From Calditrichia bacterium (GTDB lineage Bacteria; Calditrichota; Calditrichia; Calditrichales; J004): DNA of 64,000 bases. The translations under genes and the position numbers were made by a program. The notes under the pieces are model-generated. The model saw only the letters and a program-made list of their open reading frames with translations. It made no database searches and had not been told where the DNA came from. How positions within the stretch are numbered: position 1 is the first letter of the stretch; every line of letters starts with the position of its first letter. Shown piece after piece: positions 16,021 through 24,626 of the stretch. The stretch covers positions 248,001 to 312,000 of the forward strand of contig JACKAO010000005.1 in assembly GCA_020635035.1 (NCBI GenBank), given 5' to 3'.

Positions 16021-16091
16021 TTTAATCTCCGTTTAACTTTGATGTATTAGTACGGAGATAATTTTTATAGGTTGCAATCTTTTTAATTTTT

Positions 16092-17600
16092 TTAATATAA
16101 ATCTTCTTCAAAAGAAGAATAATTATCATCTTCTTTATCCAGCATACTGCTGAGCATATCTCTGAAGTGTAATCTTGAGTCCTGCGCTGTCTTACTCAAA
16201 AAGGAGTATTCTGCCAGCCCGAATAGCGCGAATTCCATAAATAATTTTTTTTCTTCTTCCGATGCTTCCGCCTGATATTTCTTAACCAACTCCTTCAAAC
16301 CACTAATACTCTCCAGATTTTCTTTAAATTCTCTGTCGGGTGCGTTTAGTTTTAAATCCAGACTTTTCCCGGAACTGAACCAATTGATAATATCATTATA
16401 TGGATTCCTTAATTCATCTTTTTTGATTCTTTCCGGATTCGGAAAATATTTTTTAAAATGTGCTCGAATTGCTTTATTGATAAGGATATGTGCTATTTTT
16501 AAAGGACCTTCCTGCTCACCTTCATAAACAAGCTCAACCTTTCCGGTAATGGACGGTATTACACCATACAAATCAAGGATTCTTGCTGTGGTTTGTTTTT
16601 CTTTATTCAAAAGCAGTCTTCGTTCAGCAGCACTATGAAGATTTTCAAAAGCTGAAATTGTTAAACGGGCAGAAACACCGCTATTCGCATCAATATATTC
16701 ACTTTCACGGGCCTGGAAAGAAATTTCTTCCACCAGGTCTTTAAGCAAATCAGGAATACATATTTTTTCCTTTTGAACCGAAGGAATTTGAGCTTCCTGT
16801 TCTGTTATTATTCTTGAAACTTTGATAGACTTCGGATAATGAGTTAAAATCTGACTATCGATTCTGTCTTTTAAAGGAGTTACAATTGAACCACGGTTTG
16901 TGTAGTCTTCAGGATTTGCAGTAAATATAAATTGTATATCCAAAGGAAGACGCAAACGAAATCCACGAATCTGAATATCTTCTTCCTGCAAGATATTAAA
17001 TAATGCAACCTGTATTCGTGCCTGCAAATCCGGCAATTCATTTATCACAAATATACAGCGATTCGAACGCGGGATAAGTCCGAAATGTATAACGCGCTCA
17101 TCTGAGTACGGTAATTTTAAAGCTGCTGCTTTGATAGGATCAACATCGCCGATAAGATCTGCAACAGTTACATCGGGTGTTGCGAGTTTTTCAGTATATC
17201 TGGCCGATCTGTGAATCCATTCAATCGGTGTATCATCCCCCTTTTCTGCTATTACATCTTTTGCATACTTAGATATTGGGTGCAAAGGGTCATCATTTAA
17301 TTCTGATCCGGCAACAACCGGCATATATGGATCGAGCAGGTTATCCATCAGGCGGGCCATTCTTGTTTTTGCCTGTCCGCGCAGTCCCAGGAAAATAATA
17401 TTATGCCTGGATAAAACAGCTCTTTCAAGCTCGGGGATAACGGTTTCTTCATACCCAATAATTCCCTGAAATAATGGCTCTTTTTCTCCCAGTTTTTGAA
17501 TCAGGTTTTCTCTTAGTTCATCCTTTATTGAGCGTGTTTGATAACCTGATTTTTTAAGATCAGCAATTGTTTTTATCTTTTCATGATTCTTTAAATACAT
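16092..17600 (-). CDS. MoxR/ChlI-like AAA+ ATPase
   Basis: A 502-residue AAA+ protein of the magnesium-chelatase/MoxR branch. The Walker A loop is GLRGQAKT (residues 72-79), with Gln-Ala where most members have a Gly. Walker B is CIFVINELP (182-190), with Asn187-Glu188 in place of Asp-Glu. Sensor 1 is Asn229 (IFTANP), and LKDRI holds a likely arginine finger, Arg246. The ATG follows AAGGA. It lies 24 bases after a VWA gene: MoxR-type ATPases act with VWA proteins as chaperones that mature or remodel protein complexes or insert metals. The client is unknown, and no chelatase substrate genes are nearby. Confidence 0.85.
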   Translation of the reverse strand: MYLKNHEKIKTIADLKKSGYQTRSIKDELRENLIQKLGEKEPLFQGIIGYEETVIPELERAVLSRHNIIFLGLRGQAKTRMARLMDNLLDPYMPVVAGSELNDDPLHPISKYAKDVIAEKGDDTPIEWIHRSARYTEKLATPDVTVADLIGDVDPIKAAALKLPYSDERVIHFGLIPRSNRCIFVINELPDLQARIQVALFNILQEEDIQIRGFRLRLPLDIQFIFTANPEDYTNRGSIVTPLKDRIDSQILTHYPKSIKVSRIITEQEAQIPSVQKEKICIPDLLKDLVEEISFQARESEYIDANSGVSARLTISAFENLHSAAERRLLLNKEKQTTARILDLYGVIPSITGKVELVYEGEQEGPLKIAHILINKAIRAHFKKYFPNPERIKKDELRNPYNDIINWFSSGKSLDLKLNAPDREFKENLESISGLKELVKKYQAEASEEEKKLFMEFALFGLAEYSFLSKTAQDSRLHFRDMLSSMLDKEDDNYSSFEEDLY

Positions 17601-17624
17601 AAATTTCCTTTTAGTCGTCTCATC

Positions 17625-18725
17625 TTATCTTAGTTTTTTTCGGCGGTTTCGAACATAGTCTTCAAAAATATATTCACCCAATCCTTTAAGACTGCTGTAA
17701 AATGCCCTTCCGTGATTTATTTTCGTAAAATCCTGAACAAAACGTTGCAGGTAGGGATCACGGGCAATCATAAAAGTTGTAATAGGTATATTCAGCTTTC
17801 TGCAACGTGCTGCCTGTGTTAATGTTTTATTAACGATCTTACGGTCTAATCCAAAACTGTTTTTATAAAATCTGCCGTTTTCAATAAGGCATGTTGGCTT
17901 CCCGTCTGTTATCATAAATATTTGTTTATTTGCTGTTTTACGGCGCCGCAATATATCCATTGCCAGTTCTAACCCGGAATACGTATTAGTGTGGTAAGGC
18001 CCTACCTGCAAATAAGGCAGATCTTTTATTTCAATTGGCCACGCCTGGTTTCCGAAGACAATAATATCAAGTGTATCTTTCGGATAACGTGTTGTAATTA
18101 GTTCAGCCAATGCCATTGCCACTTTTTTCGCCGGAGTTATCCTATCTTCACCATAAAGGATCATTGAATGCGAAATATCAATCATTAGTACTGTAGATGT
18201 CTGGGTTTTATATTCCCGTTCTTCAACAACAAGGTCATTTTCAGTCATATTAAATTCATCTATACCATGATTTATCTGGGCATTTCTTATGGATGAAGTG
18301 GAATCAATCTGATCAGGCTCATCACCAAATGCATAGTTTCTGCGTTCCGCAGATGATTCATCACCGTTTCCGGCAAAGGGAGTCCGATGGTTTCCACGAC
18401 TAGCCTTTTTAATCTTTCCGAAAATCTCTTCAAGGGAACGCTGGCGGATTGTTTGTCCGGACTTTGGTGTTACATTAAAGGTCCCGGAGCCGGGTTCTTC
18501 TTCATCAATGTAACCTTTTTCTTTCAAATCCTGGATAAAATCACCCATACCATACTCATCATTTGTCAACCCATTTTGCTCATCGAGCTGATTCATCCAA
18601 TTTAATGCTTCGCCAACATCTCCGGAAGAATATGTGAGCAATTGCAGGAAGATATCCAGGAGTTTATCAAAATCTGCTTTATTTGAACCGGAAGGTATAA
18701 ACTGTGAAAAATTAAAACCAATCAT
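17625..18725 (-). CDS. VWA domain protein, partner of the AAA+ ATPase
   Basis: A 366-residue cytoplasmic protein with a von Willebrand factor A domain in its C-terminal half. The MIDAS metal site is DISHS (Asp183, Ser185, Ser187), with the later ITDGKPT loop. The N-terminal half is helical and acidic and has no domain I recognise. I start at ATG 18725 (MIGFNFSQ), which has AGGA six bases upstream; the longer frame to 18764 adds a basic, unsupported 13 residues. With the downstream AAA+ gene it forms a MoxR-VWA module, in which the VWA protein normally couples ATPase and client. Confidence 0.87.
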   Translation of the reverse strand: MIGFNFSQFIPSGSNKADFDKLLDIFLQLLTYSSGDVGEALNWMNQLDEQNGLTNDEYGMGDFIQDLKEKGYIDEEEPGSGTFNVTPKSGQTIRQRSLEEIFGKIKKASRGNHRTPFAGNGDESSAERRNYAFGDEPDQIDSTSSIRNAQINHGIDEFNMTENDLVVEEREYKTQTSTVLMIDISHSMILYGEDRITPAKKVAMALAELITTRYPKDTLDIIVFGNQAWPIEIKDLPYLQVGPYHTNTYSGLELAMDILRRRKTANKQIFMITDGKPTCLIENGRFYKNSFGLDRKIVNKTLTQAARCRKLNIPITTFMIARDPYLQRFVQDFTKINHGRAFYSSLKGLGEYIFEDYVRNRRKKLR

Positions 18726-18837
18726 AGTATTCCTGTGTTTTTGGTCTTTGCAACGCTTAAACACAAGATTAGTTTTAATTATTCTTAATTTTTAAAGGAT
18801 TTAACAAAAATGGTGAAAAAAATATCGCAATACTGGA

Positions 18838-20100
18838 TTATTCATCAGATGTTTTTTGTATTATTTTATAAGCTGCTGCAAAAGCCGCATTTACAGGTAA
18901 TAACACTGCTATTATCATATAATTATCCTGATCAAAAACTGGAATTATTTTCAAAAGGATTGCTAAAATTGACGTAATCGCCAAACCAAGCCACAAATAA
19001 TAGATCCCTCTTTGCAGTTTTTTCGATCTGCTGAATACGCTGGCGATAGTAAGGAAAAAAACAACCAAAGTAACGGGATTTGCCAATAACAGGTTTTCAT
19101 TGCCTTGTGTTACCAGATGATCGGTAAACATACTCATGAAAAACAAACTTGATCCAATGAAACCGAAAACAAGGGTTATAATAGCAGAATAAATCATAAA
19201 TATAATGTTAAAAAGTCTTTTTCCTTGTTTAACCCTGACGGCTAATAAAATTGTAAATCCTGCAAGAAATAAGCCTGTAAAGATAGTCCATAGTGGTAAT
19301 TGACTTGTTTGCCCGGGAATAGACGGCCTGTGTGCATCAAAATAAACAAATGATCTGGAAACCAGTGGCAAATTGTTTTCCAGCTTTAATTGTCCAACAT
19401 ACTTTGCCAGTTCATCAGGAAGAAACATCTCATCCCATTGTTTTATTGGTTTATCAATACTATCATTCATCAGAAACATTAATAACCACTGCATCAATGG
19501 ACTTTGCGCAGTATAGCGCCTGGTATGCTCACGGTATGTATATTCAGCAGGGTCTTGTGTCGATTTATATAATTGTCCGTCAACAGCTTTATCAATCAGG
19601 TCTCTTAATCGTGTGGCACAATTTTCTTCATAATGATGATAAAGATAGTGACTATTTTCGGGAAGAACAGCATTTGCCAGCTCTTTTGCCAATTCAAGTT
19701 TTTTGTCATTCTCGATATTCAATACCTGGTAGGAGATTGTCCTGTTTGCCTTCATATAGCGTGACATGATTGCACCCAACGATGCATCGCCTGCCCAAAA
19801 AATTAATCGCCCCATTACAAAACGATTAATAAATCCATCATCAAAAGAAAAAAGTCCAAAATTATAAACCCGAGCATAATTATAAAAAGTGTCCTGAACA
19901 GCAATGGCGGTGTGACCAAACCAATCGGTTAAATAATCACCGGGACTGAATGTAATAAGTGAGATTTCTAAATTTTCTGCTTTACTGTGATTATCCTGCC
20001 ATGGAACATCAACACTATTTTGACGTGCAAAGAGAAAATTACTAATTGCCAGAACAATAAGAATTGTTGTTTTATTAATTTTAGTCAAAGTTGTAACCAC
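18838..20100 (-). CDS. DUF4105 (Lnb N-terminal-like) membrane protein
   Basis: A 420-residue protein with a signal peptide (about residues 8-26), a periplasmic DUF4105 domain to about 230, and four or five membrane helices from about 280 to the end. The periplasmic part has His63 in FGHTAI, the NYARVYNFG stretch and Cys161 in ENCATRLRD, a Cys/His arrangement like that of papain-like NlpC/P60 hydrolases. A role in cell-wall or lipoprotein processing is possible but unproven. The family is common in Bacteroidota. The gene stands alone, divergent from brxB. Confidence 0.85.
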   Translation of the reverse strand: MVTTLTKINKTTILIVLAISNFLFARQNSVDVPWQDNHSKAENLEISLITFSPGDYLTDWFGHTAIAVQDTFYNYARVYNFGLFSFDDGFINRFVMGRLIFWAGDASLGAIMSRYMKANRTISYQVLNIENDKKLELAKELANAVLPENSHYLYHHYEENCATRLRDLIDKAVDGQLYKSTQDPAEYTYREHTRRYTAQSPLMQWLLMFLMNDSIDKPIKQWDEMFLPDELAKYVGQLKLENNLPLVSRSFVYFDAHRPSIPGQTSQLPLWTIFTGLFLAGFTILLAVRVKQGKRLFNIIFMIYSAIITLVFGFIGSSLFFMSMFTDHLVTQGNENLLLANPVTLVVFFLTIASVFSRSKKLQRGIYYLWLGLAITSILAILLKIIPVFDQDNYMIIAVLLPVNAAFAAAYKIIQKTSDE

Positions 20101-20257
20101 CTGCGTTTGTTTTTATCAAACATAAATTCGCGCTGGTAAAGCTAATTGGAAGATTTTTTTAAATCAACCGAATTAATGAAATAATAAAAAGCCGGTTATC
20201 GTTCAAACTGATGCAAAAACAATATATATAATTATAATTTTAACAGGAGTTTTAAAA

Positions 20258-20692
20258 ATGTTTCAAATGCAATCATTATACCCTGAAGAACTTGTTTCAC
20301 CTATGCGTGAAGAATTGACATCTGTTGGTTTTCAGGAATTAAAAACAACAGATGAAGTAGACAGTATACTAGCCAACCAGCAAGGCACCACGTTAGTTGT
20401 TGTTAACTCTGTCTGTGGATGTGCTGCCGGAAATGCTCGACCCGGCGTTCGGATGGCAATGAGCCATTCTGTTAAACCGGATCAATTAACAACTGTCTTC
20501 GCCGGAGTTGATCGTGAAGCCACTGAGCGCGCACGCAGTTACATGTTGGGTTATCCACCTTCTTCACCTTCTATGGCCTTATTCAAAGACGGTGAACTTG
20601 TCCATTTTATTCCAAGATTAGCAATTGAAGGTAATATGCCTGAATATATTGCTGCTGATTTGAAACAAGCATTCGATAAATATTGCAAATAA
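20258..20692 (+). CDS. brxB: bacilliredoxin, BrxA/BrxB family
   Basis: A 144-residue thioredoxin-fold protein of the BrxA/BrxB (YphP/YqiW) family. It removes bacillithiol from oxidised proteins. The active site is CGC at 53-55 within NSVCGCAAGNARPG, and the cis-proline region is PPSSPSMALF. Length and motif match the family throughout. An AGGAG site precedes the ATG. With YpdA (13346) it gives the electron path NADPH to bacillithiol to protein. It is followed after 18 bases by the small gene at 20711, probably in one transcript. Confidence 0.93.
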   Translation: MFQMQSLYPEELVSPMREELTSVGFQELKTTDEVDSILANQQGTTLVVVNSVCGCAAGNARPGVRMAMSHSVKPDQLTTVFAGVDREATERARSYMLGYPPSSPSMALFKDGELVHFIPRLAIEGNMPEYIAADLKQAFDKYCK

Positions 20693-20710
20693 GAAAATAA
20701 GAGAGTTAAA

Positions 20711-21202
20711 ATGTTTGAACAATTTTCAGATAAATCACAAATCTGGATTTATGGCTTTAATAAAAATCTGACTGAAAAAGAAAAAATGATTGTGAAAGAT
20801 GCGTTGAATCAGTTCAAGGCGGGCTGGCTGTATCATGGCCAGCCTGTTTTGGGTGATTTTTCCATACTTCATGACAGATTTGCTTTACTGGTTACCAATG
20901 ATAACATTTCCGGTTGTTCTATCGACAGTAGTGTAGCCGTATTTAAAAACTTAAAAACAAACAATAATCTGGATGCACTTGATCAGGATCTGATTTTCAT
21001 TCGCAGTTCTGATGGTATTGTAAGTTTGAGCAGATCTGAATTCAGAGAACTTGTTAATAATGATGCAATTCCTGATGATACTATCGTCTTTAACCTGATG
21101 ATCAATAATTTAGGTGATTTCAGAAATGGCCAGTTTGAACTTAAATTTGCTGATAGCTGGCATAGTAAAGCATTTAAAAAGAGATTGAAAGAGTCAGTGT
21201 AA
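20711..21202 (+). CDS. conserved 163-residue protein of Bacteroidota type ('ABC transporter ATPase'-like name)
   Basis: A soluble 163-residue protein with no Walker motif. The pattern WIYGFNKNLTEKE, FKAGWLYHGQPVLGDFSILHD, SGCSIDSSVAVFK and SRSEFRELV matches a family common in Bacteroidota whose database name, ABC transporter ATPase, is not supported by the sequence. A conserved Cys sits in GCSID. It lies 18 bases after brxB, so a link with thiol redox repair is possible. This is inference from position only. Confidence 0.78.
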   Translation: MFEQFSDKSQIWIYGFNKNLTEKEKMIVKDALNQFKAGWLYHGQPVLGDFSILHDRFALLVTNDNISGCSIDSSVAVFKNLKTNNNLDALDQDLIFIRSSDGIVSLSRSEFRELVNNDAIPDDTIVFNLMINNLGDFRNGQFELKFADSWHSKAFKKRLKESV

Positions 21203-21568
21203 TCAGGTTTGAAATAAAATGTAAAAGATTAGCGATAAACCGGCTAAAATCCCATAACTCCATGGTATCCATTGTTTACCAACCCAGAACCCACCCCAGA
21301 ACCATGTAACCCAGCTTTCCGGATTTAGCTGCTTTTCCTTGTGAAAAGTATAAAAAACTATATCTTCAACGAGCAATGCCAGCGGGACTGTCCATATTTG
21401 GGGGATGGCAGCGATGATAAACATAATTAGCATACGCACATGGTACCAGGCAAAATGATCCAATATTACCTTTTTGCCTGCCTGCCAACCATTCATGGCG
21501 GCTTCCGCTTCAAAAATGCCATAAAGTGCAGCAAACACGATAACTTTAAAAAAATTAAATAATTCCAT
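21203..21568 (-). CDS. four-helix membrane protein, unknown
   Basis: A 121-residue protein with about four hydrophobic segments and two aromatic-rich loops (HFAWYHVRMLIMF and WVTWFWGGFWVGKQWIPWSYG). The first helix carries acidic residues (EAEAAMNG), and the third segment carries EDIVFYTFHKE, so buried charges may bind a metal or proton. I recognise no family. Its stop abuts that of the convergent gene at 20711-21202 without a gap. The structured RNA candidate and a strong terminator lie upstream of its start. Confidence 0.7.
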   Translation of the reverse strand: MELFNFFKVIVFAALYGIFEAEAAMNGWQAGKKVILDHFAWYHVRMLIMFIIAAIPQIWTVPLALLVEDIVFYTFHKEKQLNPESWVTWFWGGFWVGKQWIPWSYGILAGLSLIFYILFQT

Positions 21569-21627
21569 CGCAGATTTAGATAAATAGTTTGTTTAAATAT
21601 ACAACTCTATATGATACAAAAATCAAA

Positions 21628-21660
21628 AAAAAAGCCTGTTCAAAATGAACAGGCTTTTTT
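21628..21660. terminator. strong bidirectional terminator
   Basis: A 15-bp perfect stem (AAAAAAGCCTGTTCA with TGAACAGGCTTTTTT), a three-base loop and T runs on both strands. It ends the minus-strand RNA candidate. Confidence 0.88.
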
Positions 21661-21810
21661 GCTTATGTCCTCCACGAATCCGGTGCTAGCGGATTGGCGC
21701 GGAGGCTCCTATACTTCGACTACTAATAGGATCACCTCCTTCCTTCAGGGTACCCAACATACGCTCAAAGAAGCTCCCTGTTAACCTCAATGTGCAGCGT
21801 CAAATTGTTT
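21661..21810 (-). ncRNA. candidate structured RNA with 13-nt match to the 16S rRNA tail
   Basis: Downstream of the receiver gene, the minus strand carries about 150 bases of unusual, GC-richer sequence ending at the strong terminator. It holds AAGGAGGTGATCC (21729-21741), perfectly complementary to the usual 3' end of 16S rRNA. It can fold into TCCTAT/ATAGGA and a long hairpin CCTCCGCG..AATCCG / CGGATTCGTGGAGG. The GGAGG of the 13-mer (21735-21739), CCTCC (21701-21705) and a second GGAGG (21669-21673) compete, so the 13-mer could be exposed or hidden. Several further GGA motifs are present. No promoter is clear, so it may be a 3' UTR or a separate RNA. Confidence 0.5.
21686..21760 (-). CDS. 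possible 24-residue micro-ORF inside the RNA
   Basis: ATG at 21760 opens 24 codons (start MLGTLKEGGDPISSRS, end ASAPIR) closed by TAG at 21686. The 13-base 16S-complementary motif lies within the coding sequence and encodes KEGGDP. Its own ribosome binding site is weak. An eight-codon frame with a good AGGA site lies just upstream (21811-21837). Translation is unproven. Confidence 0.25.
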   Translation of the reverse strand: MLGTLKEGGDPISSRSIGASAPIR

Positions 21811-21868
21811 CTACTTTAAAATGATTTTTGGGTTCATTATTATTCCTGGATTTTTAAAAATTTTTAAA

Positions 21869-22252
21869 TCAGAGTAATTCATTTATCTTTGAAATTAAAG
21901 TATCACCGTCAAAAGGTTTATAAAGAGCATCACTGGCGCCCATTATTTTTGCCAGTTTTAAATGATTATGCGGAGAGATTCTGCCGCCACCTGATATAGC
22001 AAGAATAGGGACATTTTTGTCTATTTCGCGGATATCCTTAATCGTCTCAAGTCCTTCCTTATTGGGCATAACAATATCTGTAATAACAGCATCAAATTTT
22101 TTCTTATTCAAAGCGCCCTTAACATAACTGCCATCATGAACAGCAGTCACATCAAAACCTTTTTTTTCGAGAATTGCACAATAAGCTTCCCGCAAAATAT
22201 CATCATCATCAACAAATAATATTTTTTTCCTGGAATTGTCTTTTTTAGTCAT
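21869..22252 (-). CDS. single-domain response regulator (CheY-like receiver)
   Basis: A 127-residue receiver domain with no output domain. The acidic pocket is Asp15-17, the phospho-acceptor is Asp59 (AVITDIVMP), Ser87 stands in the switch Thr/Ser position (LAISGG), and Lys112 precedes Pro (YKPF). Such proteins either move phosphate in relays or, like CheY, bind a partner directly. The partner kinase is not adjacent. The untranslated stretch after its stop leads straight into the structured RNA candidate, possibly on one transcript. Confidence 0.93.
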   Translation of the reverse strand: MTKKDNSRKKILFVDDDDILREAYCAILEKKGFDVTAVHDGSYVKGALNKKKFDAVITDIVMPNKEGLETIKDIREIDKNVPILAISGGGRISPHNHLKLAKIMGASDALYKPFDGDTLISKINELL

Positions 22253-22394
22253 AATTACTTAATCGGATGTGAAACTGCCATCTTAAAAAAAAACTTTCAA
22301 TCTATAGGAAATGCTAAAAACTACAGGAATAATTTTGCCACTTTGCCGACAATGAGATATTTTTCCTTTACTTCAACAAATCGGGGAGTATATC

Positions 22395-22754
22395 ATGACA
22401 AACCAACAAAAAGAAAAATTTATATATATGCGGGCAATTGCAGGAAAAAGTATTCCTTTCATATCAAAGGAAACAGGTTTATCTGTTGGAGAATTGAATG
22501 ATTATGATCTTAAGCTTGCGAATGAATTACTTAAAGCAAAAGCTGATGAATATGATAAGCTGCTTGAAAAAAACTCTGTAAACAGTATTAATCGTTTTCA
22601 GCATCTCCTGGAGATTTACAACAGACTAAAAACTGAAATTGATAAACGTGATTTTTCGGGACTGCCAACAGATAAACTTTATTATATGATGAATGATGTT
22701 TATGAATTAATTGAATTTTTAAAAGATAACGGGCACGACAATCCGATTGAATAA
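22395..22754 (+). CDS. helical 119-residue protein, unknown
   Basis: A soluble, mostly helical and charged protein. Residues 13-32 (RAIAGKSIPFISKETGLSVG) look like a helix-turn-helix of the kind found in small terminase subunits and resolvases. The rest resembles a long antiparallel coiled coil. I cannot place it in a family. A GGGGAG site at 22383-22388 supports the start. It lies 26 bases upstream of the M1 peptidase gene and may be co-transcribed. A DNA-binding role is possible, not shown. Confidence 0.7.
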   Translation: MTNQQKEKFIYMRAIAGKSIPFISKETGLSVGELNDYDLKLANELLKAKADEYDKLLEKNSVNSINRFQHLLEIYNRLKTEIDKRDFSGLPTDKLYYMMNDVYELIEFLKDNGHDNPIE

Positions 22755-22780
22755 GCTATCGAAAGAATATGGGGAGTTTT

Positions 22781-24619
22781 ATGTTTAAGAAAAATTTGAT
22801 CCTGGTTTTTGCATTTTTGCTGATCATCCAATCCTGTACTTATAGAAAAAAAGATACACATACTTTTTCCAACTATAATGATGTGGCTGTCAGGCACCTG
22901 GATCTTGATATAAATGTTGATTTTGACAACAGAAAAATTTTGGGAACTGCATCTCTATCGATCGAAAATATAACCGAATGCGATACATTAGCATTAGACA
23001 CGCGTGACTTAACTATCTCTAAAGTAACACTGGATAACGGAAAAGAAACCACGTTCAGACTGGGTAGGATGCAAGACCTATTCGGGCAACCACTAATTAT
23101 TAATATTCAGCCGGAAACAAAAGTCGTTCATATTTCTTACTCTACTTCTCCGAATGCAGAAGCATTGCAATGGTTGGAACCCCAACAAACCAGTTCGGGA
23201 ACTTATCCGTTTTTATTTACACAAAGTCAGTCAATCCTTGCCAGGACGTGGGTTCCATGTCAGGATACTCCGGATATAAGGATGACTTATAACGCATCCG
23301 TTAAAACAAATCCTGAATTACTTGCTTTAATGAGTGCAACAAACCCTACCGTAAAAAACAGCGAAGGCACATATTCGTTTGTGATGGACAAACCAATCCC
23401 AGCCTACCTGCTTGCTCTGGCTGTTGGCGATTTAGAATTTCGTCCACTTGGTGAAAACTGTGGTGTTTATGCCGAACCAGCCATGATTGACAAAGCTGCT
23501 TATGAATTTGTTGATACTGAGAAAATGATTAAGGCTGCTGAATCTCTTTACGGTCCGTACCGTTGGGGAAGATACGATATGCTGGTTTTACCGCCCAGTT
23601 TCCCTTTTGGCGGTATGGAAAATCCAAGACTTACATTTTTAACCCCAACCATAATTGCCGGAGACCGCTCCCTTGTTTCTCTTGTTGCTCATGAACTGGC
23701 TCATTCATGGTCCGGAAATCTTGTAACAAATGCTACCTGGGACGATTTTTGGCTGAATGAAGGCTTTACAACTTACTCCGAATACAGGATAATGGAAAAA
23801 CTTTATGGTGCCGATTATGCACAGATGATAGCTCAGCTCGGATATCAGGATCTGCTGCGAACCCTTGAGCGCCTTGGCTATGATAATCCGGATACACGTT
23901 TGGCTCTGGATTTGACAGGCCGTCATCCTGATGAAACAACAAACGTTGCCTATGATAAAGGCCAGTTGTTTCTAACCGCCCTTGAAAAAGCATACGGAAG
24001 GGATAAATTTGATGCATTTCTACAAAAATATATCAATACGTTTGCTTTTAAAACGATGACTTCAGAGCATTTTTTAAAATTTCTGGAAAAAAATCTTATT
24101 AAAGACACCGAAAGCACACACCAGGCTGTCAGAGTTTACGAATGGGTTTATGATCCGGGTTTACCTGACAACTGCCCTGTACCAGACTCTCCTGAATTCA
24201 GAAAAGTTGACGGGCAACGACAGGATTTTATAAATGGAAAACCGGCAAATGAATTAAATACTGATGGTTGGACGACGCATCACTGGATACATTTTTTAAG
24301 GGCTATTCCACATAATCTTAATCATGAAAGTCTTACCGATCTTGATAAAACCTATAATTTAACTGCTTCAGGAAATTCTGAGATTCTATTTGCCTGGTTT
24401 ACCAGGGCATTAGATTTAGACTACAAACCGGTTTTACCTGCACTTGAAAAATTTTTGTTACATGTTGGAAGGGCAAAATTTGTTGTTCCACTGTACACTG
24501 CCCTGGCTCGTACTGAAGATGGAAGGATATTGGCAAAAGATATATATAAGAAAGCCCGGCCGCTTTATCACCCGGTTACCTATAATGTTGTTGATAAAGT
24601 AATTGGAATTCCAGAATAA
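22781..24619 (+). CDS. M1 family aminopeptidase, leukotriene-A4-hydrolase-like lipoprotein
   Basis: A 612-residue zinc aminopeptidase. The N-terminal domain ends before the substrate loop GGMEN (277-281). The zinc site is HELAH (304-308) plus Glu327 in WLNEG, and AYDKG carries the likely catalytic Tyr. The C-terminal helical domain resembles that of leukotriene A4 hydrolase. A longer frame starts at 22769, but its GGGGAG is the ribosome binding site of the ATG at 22781. From there the N-terminus is a lipoprotein signal ending IIQSC. It therefore digests peptides in the periplasm while anchored to a membrane. Confidence 0.93.
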   Translation: MFKKNLILVFAFLLIIQSCTYRKKDTHTFSNYNDVAVRHLDLDINVDFDNRKILGTASLSIENITECDTLALDTRDLTISKVTLDNGKETTFRLGRMQDLFGQPLIINIQPETKVVHISYSTSPNAEALQWLEPQQTSSGTYPFLFTQSQSILARTWVPCQDTPDIRMTYNASVKTNPELLALMSATNPTVKNSEGTYSFVMDKPIPAYLLALAVGDLEFRPLGENCGVYAEPAMIDKAAYEFVDTEKMIKAAESLYGPYRWGRYDMLVLPPSFPFGGMENPRLTFLTPTIIAGDRSLVSLVAHELAHSWSGNLVTNATWDDFWLNEGFTTYSEYRIMEKLYGADYAQMIAQLGYQDLLRTLERLGYDNPDTRLALDLTGRHPDETTNVAYDKGQLFLTALEKAYGRDKFDAFLQKYINTFAFKTMTSEHFLKFLEKNLIKDTESTHQAVRVYEWVYDPGLPDNCPVPDSPEFRKVDGQRQDFINGKPANELNTDGWTTHHWIHFLRAIPHNLNHESLTDLDKTYNLTASGNSEILFAWFTRALDLDYKPVLPALEKFLLHVGRAKFVVPLYTALARTEDGRILAKDIYKKARPLYHPVTYNVVDKVIGIPE

Positions 24620-24626
24620 AAGGTGT

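Noticed and set aside
20711..21202. ABC transporter ATPase by family name
   Set aside because: No Walker A, Walker B or signature motif is present; the name is a database carry-over.
21729..21741. GGATCACCTCCTT on the plus strand as a fragment of a 16S rRNA gene
   Set aside because: The bases before it do not match the conserved 16S helix that precedes this tail, and no spacer or tRNA follows; the match is limited to 13 bases.
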